64,000 bases of DNA, taken from contig NZ_BMWB01000003.1 of assembly GCF_014651015.1 (NCBI RefSeq), forward strand, positions 118,813 to 182,812. The letters are read 5' to 3'. Positions 51,898-60,179 of this stretch are shown piece by piece. Under the pieces are notes generated by a model, which worked only from the letters and a program-made list of their open reading frames with translations, was not told where the DNA came from and made no database searches. The position numbers and the translations under genes are program-made. The stretch comes from Streptomyces xantholiticus (GTDB lineage Bacteria > Actinomycetota > Actinomycetes > Streptomycetales > Streptomycetaceae). The first letter of the stretch is position 1, and every line of letters begins with the position of its first letter.

Positions 51898-52818
51898 ATG
51901 ACGAAGCAGACGCAGCAACTGCGTATCGGGCTCATCGGCGCAGGGCCGTGGGCTGGGATGACGCAGGCACCGGCGCTGGCCGGGCACCCGGACGTCGTGT
52001 TCAGCGGGGTGTGGGGGAGGCGGCCCGACGCGGCTGCGGCGCTCGCCGATGCGCACGGAACGGCGGCGTTCACGGGTGACGAGGGCATCGACGCGCTGTT
52101 CGCGATATGCGACGCGGTCGCCTTCGCCGTGCCGCCGGACGTTCAGGCTCCGCTCGCCGCCAGGGCTGCCGCGGCGGGATGCCATCTGCTGCTGGACAAG
52201 CCGGTCGCGACCGATGTGGCCGCGGCGCGGACGGCGGCCCGTGCGGCCGGGGACGCCGGGGTGGCGTCGGTGGTGTTCTGCACGCTGCGGTTCGCCTCGG
52301 AGACGGCCCCGTGGGTGGCCGAACAGGGCGCCGCCGACGGGTGGTTCACGGCCCACGCGCAGTGGCTCGGTTCGCTGTACTCGGACGGTTCCAACAGCCC
52401 GTTCGCGGCGTCGCCGTGGAGGCGGGAGAAGGGCGGACTGTGGGACGTCGGCCCGCACGCCCTCTCGGCGCTGATCCCTGTCCTCGGCGATGTGACAACG
52501 GTGTCGGCAGGCCGTGGACCCGCCGACACCGTGCATCTGGTGCTCCGGCACGCCTCCGGCGCGTCCAGCACCGTGACGCTGGGCCTGAGCGCGCCGGGGA
52601 AGGCGGCCGGCACGAGCCTGGTGCTGCTGGGGGAGCAGGGGAGGGTGGAGCTGCCCGACGGCTGGGGCGATCCGGTCGCCTCGTTCCGCGCCGCGGTGGA
52701 CGCCCTTCTCGAGGCCGTACGCACCGGGAAGCCGGACGCGTGCGACATCCGCTTCGGGGTGCGGCTCACGGAGATCCTGGCGGAGGCGGAGGAGCTGCTG
52801 CTGCGGGCGGCGCCGTAA
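51898..52818 (+). CDS. Gfo/Idh/MocA-family oxidoreductase
   Basis: 306 residues from the ATG at 51898. The N-terminal Rossmann domain is LRIGLIGAGPWAGMTQAPAL, VAFAVPPDVQAPLAARAAAA and LLLDKPVATDVAAARTAARA, the EKP-type motif with D in place of E. The C-terminal half has GGLWDVGPHALSALIPVLGD, the conserved GG(x)DxGxH segment. It would oxidise a sugar or polyol derivative with NAD(P). The substrate is unknown. It differs from the decayed family member at 723-1059. Divergent from glnII. A hairpin ends it. Confidence 0.88.
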   Translation: MTKQTQQLRIGLIGAGPWAGMTQAPALAGHPDVVFSGVWGRRPDAAAALADAHGTAAFTGDEGIDALFAICDAVAFAVPPDVQAPLAARAAAAGCHLLLDKPVATDVAAARTAARAAGDAGVASVVFCTLRFASETAPWVAEQGAADGWFTAHAQWLGSLYSDGSNSPFAASPWRREKGGLWDVGPHALSALIPVLGDVTTVSAGRGPADTVHLVLRHASGASSTVTLGLSAPGKAAGTSLVLLGEQGRVELPDGWGDPVASFRAAVDALLEAVRTGKPDACDIRFGVRLTEILAEAEELLLRAAP

Positions 52819-52832
52819 GGGAGAGGGAAAAA

Positions 52833-52882
52833 GTCGTAGCCGCAGGGCCGGCGGGGGCGTTACCGGGGCCTGCGGCTACGAC
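52833..52882. terminator. Hairpin after the oxidoreductase gene
   Basis: A perfect 14-bp stem (GTCGTAGCCGCAGG and complement) with a 22-base loop, 14 bases after the stop codon. Confidence 0.7.
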
Positions 52883-53009
52883 GGCACGGGGCCGCCGGGT
52901 TGTGACGCTGCCGTCGCCGCCGGGTGTGCGGCCCGGCGGCCGCTCCTCCTGGGACAGTGGAAGGGGGAGCTGCGGCGGCATGCGTCCTGGACTCCGGCGG
53001 CCGGCCCGG

Positions 53010-53723
53010 TCAGCCGACGCGCTCGATGCGCGCGTTGCGGATGAGGAACTTGCCCGCCTCGCGTACCTGCTCGAAGGCCGCGTTGTTCAGCAGGGCGCAG
53101 CTGCCGGAGACCGAGGTGACCTCGACGGTCGTGGACTTGTCGTTGTCCAGGTTGGTCACCTTGAGCTGGGTGCCGACGGGGAACTGGTTGCTGGAGGCGG
53201 CGGGTGCGCCGCCCTCACCGGAGAGCGTCACGGTCGAGCCGGCGCAGACGACCTCGCCCGTGGCAGCGCCGCCCGCGTTCCCGCCTGCTTGCTCGCCGGC
53301 GCCTGCTTCCTGGCCGGCGCCTGCTTCCTGGCCGGCACCCGCTTCCTCGCCGGCGTTTTCGCCGCCCTGCTCCGCGCCCTCGTCTGCGGGCGCTTCCTCG
53401 GCCGGGGGCTGCTCGGCCGCCGGGGGTGCGGCCGCCTGGCCGCCGTCACCGCCCGCGGCACAGCCGGCCGCCTCCTGCTGGACCTTGATCTGCGCGATCA
53501 CCGCCTCCCGGTTGGCGATGCGCGCCGCCGACTGGGCGTCCGGGTTGGCCTGTTGCCCGGCGATGAAGTTCTCGTTGTTGCTGATCGCCTGGGCAAGCCC
53601 GTCGCAGGCCCCGGAGGCATTACTTGTCCCGGTCATGACAATCGCAGTGCCGCCGACCATGGCCGCGGCGCCGACGAGGAGGGCGATCTTCTTCTTGCCG
53701 CTGAGGGTCTTCTTGCGTGACAC
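53010..53723 (-). CDS. Putative secreted protein with Ala/Gly/Glu low-complexity linker
   Basis: 237 residues from a GTG at 53723 with AGGAG eight bases upstream. Lys-rich start and hydrophobic segment (SRKKTLSGKKKIALLVGAAA, MVGGTAIVMTG, residues 2-31) as in exported proteins. Then a helical piece (ISNNENFIAGQQANPDAQSA) and a linker rich in A, E, P and G (about residues 88-150) with GAGQEA repeats. The C-terminal domain (about 158-237, VVCAGSTVTLSGE, FPVGTQLKVTNLDNDKSTTV, LNNAAFEQVREAGKFLIRNA) resembles a rare-lipoprotein/double-psi barrel end, as in expansin-like or RlpA proteins. The assignment is tentative. Paired cysteines suggest disulfides. Confidence 0.7.
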   Translation of the reverse strand: MSRKKTLSGKKKIALLVGAAAMVGGTAIVMTGTSNASGACDGLAQAISNNENFIAGQQANPDAQSAARIANREAVIAQIKVQQEAAGCAAGGDGGQAAAPPAAEQPPAEEAPADEGAEQGGENAGEEAGAGQEAGAGQEAGAGEQAGGNAGGAATGEVVCAGSTVTLSGEGGAPAASSNQFPVGTQLKVTNLDNDKSTTVEVTSVSGSCALLNNAAFEQVREAGKFLIRNARIERVG

Positions 53724-53837
53724 GTAAGGGCTCCTGTCCCCGGCCGCGGGGGCGGCCGGATGGTTCCTTGTGCCCTTACGTACGAGTAGCCGCCATCGAG
53801 TACTCAGCCGCCCCACGCGCCTCTTCCTTAACTTTCT

Positions 53838-55262
53838 TTAAGGTGACGAAGGGCCGGCAGACGTGTGTCCCGTCTGCCTGGGCACGCCCACCTCGTCGAG
53901 CAGCGCGTGCATCTCGCCCGCGCTCAACCGGGGACTGGCCGCCGCTGCATGCACCGTCTCCGGCTCCGCGAGCAGCTCCCGCACCCGGGCCGGAGCCAGC
54001 CGTGGATCCCGGGCCGCCTCGGCACGTACCGCGGCGACCGGGTCGCGGCTGAGCCGGTCGATCTGCGCCAAGGTCGCGTCCGGATCGCGTACGACGAGTG
54101 CGCGGGCCCGGGGGTCCGCGGCGTCGTTGAAGCGTGCCGCGAGGCCGGTGCTCGGGAACTGCGGTTTGGCGATAAGCATTCCGACCGCCCGATGGCTCCC
54201 GTGCAGCCAGAGGTCGAGCAGAAGCTCCGCGGGCGCCGCCGGGTGGTACTCGGCGAGCAGCAGCCGTACGGCGAAATCCTCGTCGTCCGAGAGGAGTTCG
54301 ACCATGTCGTCGGGCAGTCCCCGGCACACGGCGGCACTGCGGCGCAGCCAGACGTGCCCGGACGTCGCGCAGCGGCGCAGGACCTCGGGGTCGTCGCGGG
54401 CGTCCCACACCCAGCGCAGGGTGGCGAGCCGGTCCTCGGGGTCGACCGCGTGGTCGATCGCCGCGCGCTCCTCCTCGGTCAGGCCGGGACGTGCCGACAC
54501 GGCGAGGCGGACACTCGGGTCGTCGTCGACGGCGAGCTTCGCCACCAGGTCGGCGGGGAGCGTGGGATTCAGGGCCAGCTTGGCGATCCACGGCCGCTCC
54601 GCGACCATCCGCTCCGCCACTTCCCTGGTGAGCGCGCCGCTCTCCAGCACCTCGCCGAGCCGCCCGTCGCCGTGCAGCCGCCCGACGAGCTCCGTGGTGA
54701 GTTCCTCGTCGCCCCGGAAGACATGGAGGGCGGCCGCCGTGCGGACGTCGTCGTCCGCGTCCTCCAGCAGCGACCGGCGGGCTGCCTCCGGCAGCTCGTC
54801 CCAGGCGCGGCAGGCGGCCACTCGGTAGGACCACTCCTCGTGATCGGCGAGCGTCGCCGCGATGTGCGGCGGCAGATACCCGAAGCGCACCAGCTCGTAC
54901 CTGACGTATTCCCGCGGATGCTCGAGCAGCCTCTCGTACGCCCAGTCGGGCAGCGGCGGCGCCGCTGCCCGATACATCATCGGCCCGTGTGCCAGTACGA
55001 ACGCGTCGCCCGGATGACCGTCGAGCAGCCGGGCGCGCTGCTCCGGATCGGCGTGCCCGCTCTCGCCGTAGAGCGATCGAATACGACGGTCGGGATGAGT
55101 GACGACGGCGTCGACGACATCCTGCGGCAGGTCCTTGCGCCACACCACGATCCGGACGATGTGATGGATGTCCTCCACGCCGAGCAGCCGCAGCAGCACA
55201 CTGCTCGGCGCGGCCGGATTCCCGGCGAGACCCTCCAGAACCCCGTCCCTGCGTCCCGTCAT
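53838..55262 (-). CDS. Leucine-rich-repeat-variant/HEAT-like repeat protein
   Basis: 474 residues composed of helical repeats of 20-25 residues, many of the form LAxNPxxPxxLLxRLA. Examples are LEGLAGNPAAPSSVLLRLLG, WIAKLALNPTLPADLVAKLA, DPSVRLAVSARPGLTEEERA and AVRAEAARDPRLAPARVREL. This is the bacterial LRV type, a superhelical protein-binding surface without enzyme motifs. There are many DP and PD turns. Cytosolic, partner unknown. On the same strand as, and downstream of, the ArsC-like gene (33 bases), so probably cotranscribed. Confidence 0.82.
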   Translation of the reverse strand: MTGRRDGVLEGLAGNPAAPSSVLLRLLGVEDIHHIVRIVVWRKDLPQDVVDAVVTHPDRRIRSLYGESGHADPEQRARLLDGHPGDAFVLAHGPMMYRAAAPPLPDWAYERLLEHPREYVRYELVRFGYLPPHIAATLADHEEWSYRVAACRAWDELPEAARRSLLEDADDDVRTAAALHVFRGDEELTTELVGRLHGDGRLGEVLESGALTREVAERMVAERPWIAKLALNPTLPADLVAKLAVDDDPSVRLAVSARPGLTEEERAAIDHAVDPEDRLATLRWVWDARDDPEVLRRCATSGHVWLRRSAAVCRGLPDDMVELLSDDEDFAVRLLLAEYHPAAPAELLLDLWLHGSHRAVGMLIAKPQFPSTGLAARFNDAADPRARALVVRDPDATLAQIDRLSRDPVAAVRAEAARDPRLAPARVRELLAEPETVHAAAASPRLSAGEMHALLDEVGVPRQTGHTSAGPSSP

Positions 55263-55295
55263 GGCTACCCCTCGCCCTCTTGCCCCTCGTTACCG

Positions 55296-55658
55296 TCAGC
55301 CGCGCGCCATCGCGTCCCGTACGGCCTCCTCCGTACGCCCCACCACCGCCGAGCCGTCCTCCGCCGTGATGATCGGGCGCTGGATGAGCTTCGGGTGCTG
55401 CGAGAGCGCCGCGATCCATTTGTCGCGGGAACCGGCCTGTCTGGCCCAGTCCTTGACGCCCAGTTCCTTCGCGACGGCCTCTCCCGTGCGGGTGATGTCC
55501 CACGGCTCGAGGCCGAGGCGCTCGAGGACGTCGCGGATCTCGTCCTCGGTCGGTACGTCCTCGAGGTAGCGGCGCACGGTGTATTCGGCGCCCTCCGCGT
55601 CGAGCAGGTCGATGGCGCTGCGGCACTTGGAACAGGCGGGGTTGATCCAGATCTCCAT
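55296..55658 (-). CDS. ArsC/Spx-family arsenate-reductase-like protein
   Basis: 120 residues from the ATG at 55658. Thioredoxin-like fold of the glutaredoxin-linked ArsC family: MEIWINPACSKCRSAIDLLD with CxxC, EYTVRRYLEDVPTEDEI, then LIQRPIITAEDGSAVVGR, which carries the conserved QRPI motif with Arg. It may reduce arsenate or act as a redox protein. No ars operon is adjacent. The longer in-frame start at 55796 overlaps the promoter area of the divergent small gene and is rejected. Confidence 0.88.
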   Translation of the reverse strand: MEIWINPACSKCRSAIDLLDAEGAEYTVRRYLEDVPTEDEIRDVLERLGLEPWDITRTGEAVAKELGVKDWARQAGSRDKWIAALSQHPKLIQRPIITAEDGSAVVGRTEEAVRDAMARG

Positions 55659-55780
55659 GCGCTCCACGGTACCGTCCGCGGAGCCCTCAAACGCCGTCTG
55701 GCCAGGGGAGATTGTCAGTGCCCGCCGGTAGAATGAACAGTAGTTCGGGATGGTCCCGCCACCGCGCCAGGAGGTTGCCG

Positions 55781-56047
55781 ATGGCCGTTGCCACACTCAC
55801 CACGAAGCCCCTGACCCCGCCCAAGAAGAAGCCGCTCCCGGCCGGACAGCCGCGCGAGTGGTACGTGTCCCACAACCGCCGGCTGAAGGCGATGCGCCTG
55901 GCGATCGCACTGCTCGACTCCGGCGTCTACCACCCGGCTACCGCCGACAACCGCCGTATACGGGGGACGGCGGAGCGCATCGGTGTCCACGCGCCGTCCG
56001 ACACGACATGCCGGATGGTCAGGGCGCTGATCCGATACGGCCGCTGA
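55781..56047 (+). CDS. Small conserved basic protein, function unknown
   Basis: 88 residues with a clear ribosome site (CAGGAGG) before the ATG at 55781. The N-terminal tail is Lys/Pro rich (TKPLTPPKKKPLPAGQPREW). A compact helical part follows (RRLKAMRLAIALLDSGVYHP, ADNRRIRGTAERIGVHAPSD, MVRALIRYGR), with an HTH-like look. It is conserved in Streptomyces as far as I recall, and no function is known. Divergent from the ArsC-like gene. Confidence 0.7.
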   Translation: MAVATLTTKPLTPPKKKPLPAGQPREWYVSHNRRLKAMRLAIALLDSGVYHPATADNRRIRGTAERIGVHAPSDTTCRMVRALIRYGR

Positions 56048-56092
56048 TCCGTTACGGCCGCCGAGCCGGCCCCGGTTGCTGAGCCGGCCGGT

Positions 56093-56968
56093 TCATGAGG
56101 CGGGGCGCCGGGGATCCGGCGCCCCGTTCTCGTACCACTCGGCGAGCACCGCGTCCCCGACCGCCAGCGTGCCCTCGCGTACCACCGCCGCCTTGGCCCC
56201 GAAGCTGACCTTGTTGTCGTACGCGGGCTCCCGGCGGTACGTGGCGAGCGTACGCACCGGTTCCGGTCCCGCCCGCAGTCCCGTGCGCTGGTCCACCAAC
56301 GGCACGGCGCAGCGCATCGCCCTGACGGAATGGGCCAGTTCGACCGGCCCGTCCGCCCCCGCGAACTCCAGCCGCCGCATCAGGTCCTCGTCGTGGGGCT
56401 GCGCGCAGCCGTCCAGCACGATGTTGGCCCGGAAGCGGTCCATCGGCACCGGCTTCCCGCCCGCGGCCTCGATCCGCGCGTTCAGCCCGTCGAGCGAGGC
56501 CTGCGACACCACGAGCACGGCGTGCGCGTCCGCGAAGCCGACCTTGCCCGGCGTCTCGCCCCAGCCGTCCCGGTCGAAGCCGTCCGGCACCCGCACCAGC
56601 CGCAACTTCTCCCCGAGCACGTCGGAGAACCACTCGGCGGCTTCCTCCCCCTGGTCCGCGGCGTGCCCGACCGGCTTGTCGAACAGGCTCACCGGCCGCG
56701 GCTCGCCCTCCGGGTCGACGGCCACGACCAGGCTCTCGGTGCCCTGCGCGCTCAGCCGCAGAGCCCGCCCGCCGTCGACGACCTCGGGCCGGACCGCGGC
56801 CATGGCCGGCAGCCCCCGCTGACTCCGGAACGCCCCCTCGACGGTGTCGACGACCATGAAGGTCCGGTCGTGCTCCAGCCCCATGGCCCCCACCCGGGCC
56901 GACTCGACGTCGGTTCCGGCGCAGCCCTTGACCGGGTAGTACGTCAGCGTCTGCACAGTGATCCCCAT
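56093..56968 (-). CDS. MOSC-domain protein (molybdenum cofactor sulfurase C-terminal-like)
   Basis: 291 residues. The N-terminal MOSC_N beta-barrel (about 1-125) begins VQTLTYYPVKGCAGTDVESA. The MOSC domain (about 130-290) carries the conserved PMDRFRANIVLDGCAQPHDE, AMRCAVPLVDQRTGLRAGPE (Cys that binds Mo cofactor or sulfur) and FGAKAAVVREGTLAVGDAVL. It belongs to the mARC/YcbX-like group that reduces N-hydroxylated compounds with molybdenum cofactor. The electron donor (a ferredoxin-like domain) is not fused here. Monocistronic. Confidence 0.9.
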   Translation of the reverse strand: MGITVQTLTYYPVKGCAGTDVESARVGAMGLEHDRTFMVVDTVEGAFRSQRGLPAMAAVRPEVVDGGRALRLSAQGTESLVVAVDPEGEPRPVSLFDKPVGHAADQGEEAAEWFSDVLGEKLRLVRVPDGFDRDGWGETPGKVGFADAHAVLVVSQASLDGLNARIEAAGGKPVPMDRFRANIVLDGCAQPHDEDLMRRLEFAGADGPVELAHSVRAMRCAVPLVDQRTGLRAGPEPVRTLATYRREPAYDNKVSFGAKAAVVREGTLAVGDAVLAEWYENGAPDPRRPAS

Positions 56969-57055
56969 GCGGCCCGATCGTACTGCCTGCCCGTATTCCG
57001 CCCCCTCGTCCCGCCCGGGCGCGGTGGACGCCGCCCCGCCCCGGCCCCCCGCCGC

Positions 57056-59662
57056 TCAGCGCGGCGCCAGCGCCGCCACCACGTCAGCCGCCGTCAGCAG
57101 CCGGACCTTGTCCGCCTCGAGCGCGCCGGGGTGCAGGGCGTACACCTCGCTGCCCGCGGGCAGCGGCAGATCGCCGCGCACGAGGTGCGCGAGACCGGCC
57201 GACTCCGGGGCTGCGGCTCCCGGCGCGTCCGTGTCCGGTGTCCCGATGCGGGCGGCGAACGCCATGACCGACTCGTCCTCGCGCCGCCTGTAGCAGGAGA
57301 AGGACCCGTCGTGCCGGCGGAAGAAGACCGTCGCCGCCCGCACCGCCGACCGCCAGACCGCGAGCTCGCCGAGACCGACGCGCGCGCCCGAGGCGAACAG
57401 GTCGGTCAGGCCCTGCCCCAGGGTCGCCAGCACGTTCTCGTGACGCCACACGGCGTGCTGGGACCCGGTGACCCCGTGGGTGACGTCCAGCCAGCGCATG
57501 GTGCGCGCCGACACGTCGATCACCAGCGGCACGGCGGACTTCGAAGCCCCGGTCAGGTCGAAGCGCTGCTCCACCGCCCTCGGGTCGAACACCGGCCCGG
57601 AGTTCCCCGCCTCGTCCCGCGCCATGAGCCCCGCGAAACCCTCCGCCAGCTCCTCGAAGGGAACGTTGTTGTACGAGTAGACGACCGCGACGACGTGCCG
57701 GACCCCGGCCTCGGCAAGCAGCTCCAGATCCAGGTCGACGAACTCGCTCGCCCCGGTGGGCGGCGGCGCACTCTGCAGGTCGCCCGAGTGCACCGCCGCC
57801 GAACCCCGGTAGCGCAGGCCGGTGTACGAGCACGAGCCGACGGGCCGCCACTCGGCGTCGAACATGGCGGCAGACAGGTCGAGATCCACGGTCCCGGAGG
57901 TCTCGGACTCCATCCAGTGCAGGAACAGCCGTACCGTCCGCCCCTCGGGCAGCGCCAGTTCACTGCCGCGCGGCAGCGTCACGAGCGCCCGCGCCGCGGT
58001 CCGCTCGGTGAACGGCGCTATGACACCGCCGAGTTCCGCGTCGACCACCGCGACATCCACGGGCTCGCCGGCGTCACCCGCCCGCCGCAGGAGCTCGGCG
58101 GTGAGCACGCCGACCGTGCGCTCCACCACGCCGTCGGACAGCGGCAGCCGTTCGTCGTCGGCCAGGTGCGTCCTCGCGCTGCCGCCCTTCGGGAAGAACA
58201 CCCGCGCCGGACGGGCACCGCCGGGGGTACGGATTTCACCGAGCGCGGACAGCAGCACCGCCGGAGCCACCCGGGGCACCGCACGCTCCAGGGCGTCGAG
58301 CACCGCGTCCGCGTCCTTGCCGGCCAGCCGCAGCATATGGTGCAGCCGCCGCACCAGCTCACCCGGGCGCTGCGCCAGCAGCGCCACCGCCGAACCCGTG
58401 TCGGCGCGGCCCAGCGCCGCCTCCACCTCACCGCTCCAGCTGCGGACCGTCACGGCCGCACCGGAGGCGTCGATCCGCCCCGTACCCTGCGCCGCCTCAC
58501 GCAGCACCGTGGCCAGCCGGCCGTCGTCGGCGAGCCGGGTGCGGCGCACGGCGGCGAAGGCCAGCGCGGCACGCGGATAGCGGCTCGCGTACTCGAAGGG
58601 GTGCAGCACCTCGGCCGCGTGGATCCACAGCCCGCGGTGACGGCGCATGTCCTCGGCCGCGAGCGCCGGGTCGAGCCCGTCGACGATCGCGAGCAGCGCA
58701 CGCCGCAACGCCCGGGGCACACTCGTCAGCCGCGGTACGCGCACCAGCCCCGCGTCGCCGCCCGACCGCACCGCGAGCAGCCGCAGCACGTCGGTCGCAG
58801 TATCGACGAGGCGGGTGGCGAACGGCAGCGTGACCGGGTGCGCGTCGGCGTCGGCGAGCATCCAGGCCAGCAGCCGCGCCTTGACCTCGCGGCCCGGCAC
58901 GGTCGCGGGCAGCCGGTCGAGATCCGTACGGCTCCGGGTCAGCAGCAGGGCGTCCAGGTCGTCCGCCTCCTGGGGGCCGAGCGCACCGGTACGGGCCAGC
59001 AGCATGTCGAGCTCACGCCCGGCATCCGCCTCCCGCGCGGCGAGGTCCCCGCCGAGGGTGATCACCCGCAGACGCACGGGCAGCGCCCGCCGTCGGGCGG
59101 GCAGCCGGTCGACCAGGCGCGGACGCCGGGGTCTCAGAAAGGGGTCGTCCGCGTCGATCCGGCGCTCGCAGATCGGGCAGGCGGAGAAGTCGGCACCGTC
59201 GAAACACTTTCCGCACACCAGGTGGGCGCAGGGGGACACGGGCAGCACATCGCCGGCCGTACCGCACAGGACGCACGGCTGGTCCGGGTGCTGGAAGAGC
59301 AGCACCAGCATCCGGTCCACGAAGTGCCGGTACGTGTCCGCGGGCGTGCTGTCGGGGAATCGGCGCAGCAGCGGCACATGCGGCCGGTCGGCGCCGAGAG
59401 CCCGGTCGAGGTCCGCGAGCAGCTCCGTACCGGTCGCGGCGAGCACCTTCGGCTCGAGCCCGACGAGCGCGGCCCGCAGCGACGCCCCCACCAGGTAGCC
59501 GCGATCGAGCAGGTCGGCCTCGAGCAGCGCGACACCGGCCCGACTCTCCAGGGTCGCGGCCTGCCGTGGCCCGGCGACGTACAGCGCGCCACGGCGGTCC
59601 AGCAGTACGGCGGTGAGCGTACGGGCGACGGAAGCGGTACCTGCGTCCTTGGTGGTGACCAT
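57056..59662 (-). CDS. RING-finger / TerD-like domain protein (MXAN_6230/SCO0854 type)
   Basis: 868 residues. Near the N-terminus there is a textbook C3HC4 RING pattern: C130-x2-C133 ... C145-x-H147-x2-C150-x2-C153 ... C162-x2-C165 (CVLCGTAGDVLPVSPCAHLV, then CGKCF and CPICERR). A long helical middle follows. From about residue 590 to 740 there is a TerD-like segment (VDLDLSAAMFDAEWRPVGSC, SYTGLRYRGSAAVHSGDLQS, VVAVVYSYNNVPFEE). This matches the family annotated as RING domain-containing, found in myxobacteria and Streptomyces. TerD domains bind calcium and go with tellurite and stress loci. A bacterial RING might act in ubiquitin-like modification or simply bind zinc. No other ter genes are adjacent. 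Confidence 0.8.
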   Translation of the reverse strand: MVTTKDAGTASVARTLTAVLLDRRGALYVAGPRQAATLESRAGVALLEADLLDRGYLVGASLRAALVGLEPKVLAATGTELLADLDRALGADRPHVPLLRRFPDSTPADTYRHFVDRMLVLLFQHPDQPCVLCGTAGDVLPVSPCAHLVCGKCFDGADFSACPICERRIDADDPFLRPRRPRLVDRLPARRRALPVRLRVITLGGDLAAREADAGRELDMLLARTGALGPQEADDLDALLLTRSRTDLDRLPATVPGREVKARLLAWMLADADAHPVTLPFATRLVDTATDVLRLLAVRSGGDAGLVRVPRLTSVPRALRRALLAIVDGLDPALAAEDMRRHRGLWIHAAEVLHPFEYASRYPRAALAFAAVRRTRLADDGRLATVLREAAQGTGRIDASGAAVTVRSWSGEVEAALGRADTGSAVALLAQRPGELVRRLHHMLRLAGKDADAVLDALERAVPRVAPAVLLSALGEIRTPGGARPARVFFPKGGSARTHLADDERLPLSDGVVERTVGVLTAELLRRAGDAGEPVDVAVVDAELGGVIAPFTERTAARALVTLPRGSELALPEGRTVRLFLHWMESETSGTVDLDLSAAMFDAEWRPVGSCSYTGLRYRGSAAVHSGDLQSAPPPTGASEFVDLDLELLAEAGVRHVVAVVYSYNNVPFEELAEGFAGLMARDEAGNSGPVFDPRAVEQRFDLTGASKSAVPLVIDVSARTMRWLDVTHGVTGSQHAVWRHENVLATLGQGLTDLFASGARVGLGELAVWRSAVRAATVFFRRHDGSFSCYRRREDESVMAFAARIGTPDTDAPGAAAPESAGLAHLVRGDLPLPAGSEVYALHPGALEADKVRLLTAADVVAALAPR

Positions 59663-60166
59663 TGTCCTTGTCTTCTCTTCCAGACCCGGCCGGCAGGTGT
59701 GCCGTGCGCGGATGTGTCTGGGGGCTCGGCCGGGCGTCGATGCCGGCACGTCGAGGCGCGGGGCGGGAATGGAGTGCCCTGTTTCGTCATAAGAAGGGGA
59801 GAAGGAAGCACACTCGGGAGCCGCCCCGCGCAGAAGAGACGCTAACAGCGGCCCCCCACACGGCACATGTGATTATTCGACGCACCGGTCGGGCCGCGGC
59901 CGCCTACGACGGGTGTACAGCGCCGCAAGGGGCGACCGCGAAGGCCAGGAACCGGTCGTCGCTGCGCCGAGACGAACGCCAAGGGCCGCCACCCCGGTAC
60001 GGGATGGCGGCCCTTGCTGCTGCACGTACCTGCGCGGTCGGTTCGGGTGGAGCGCTGCTCGCGGCGTCTTGGCAGAAGCAGCGCGGCGTGGGCCCGCACC
60101 GGCATCGGTGCGCGCCCACGCCATGGGGCGGATGACCGCCGTCAGAAGGACGCCGGATGACCGCCG
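59663..60166. other. Intergenic region with hairpin and tandem duplication
   Basis: 504 bases between the RING/TerD gene and the subtilase gene, both on the minus strand. It holds a hairpin (11-bp stem, AAGGGCCGCCA at 59981-59991 with its complement at 60005-60015), probably the subtilase terminator, and the 25-bp duplication described separately. The promoter of the RING gene must lie at its left. No gene seen. Confidence 0.6.
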
Positions 60167-60179
60167 TCAGAAGGACGCG
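60131..60179. repeat. Tandem duplication of 25 bp over the subtilase stop codon
   Basis: The sequence at 60131-60155 (begins GATGACCGCCGTCAGAAGGA) is repeated directly at 60156-60179. The second copy contains the stop codon and last codons of the protease gene. The duplication is downstream of the reading frame, so the protein is not changed. Confidence 0.85.
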
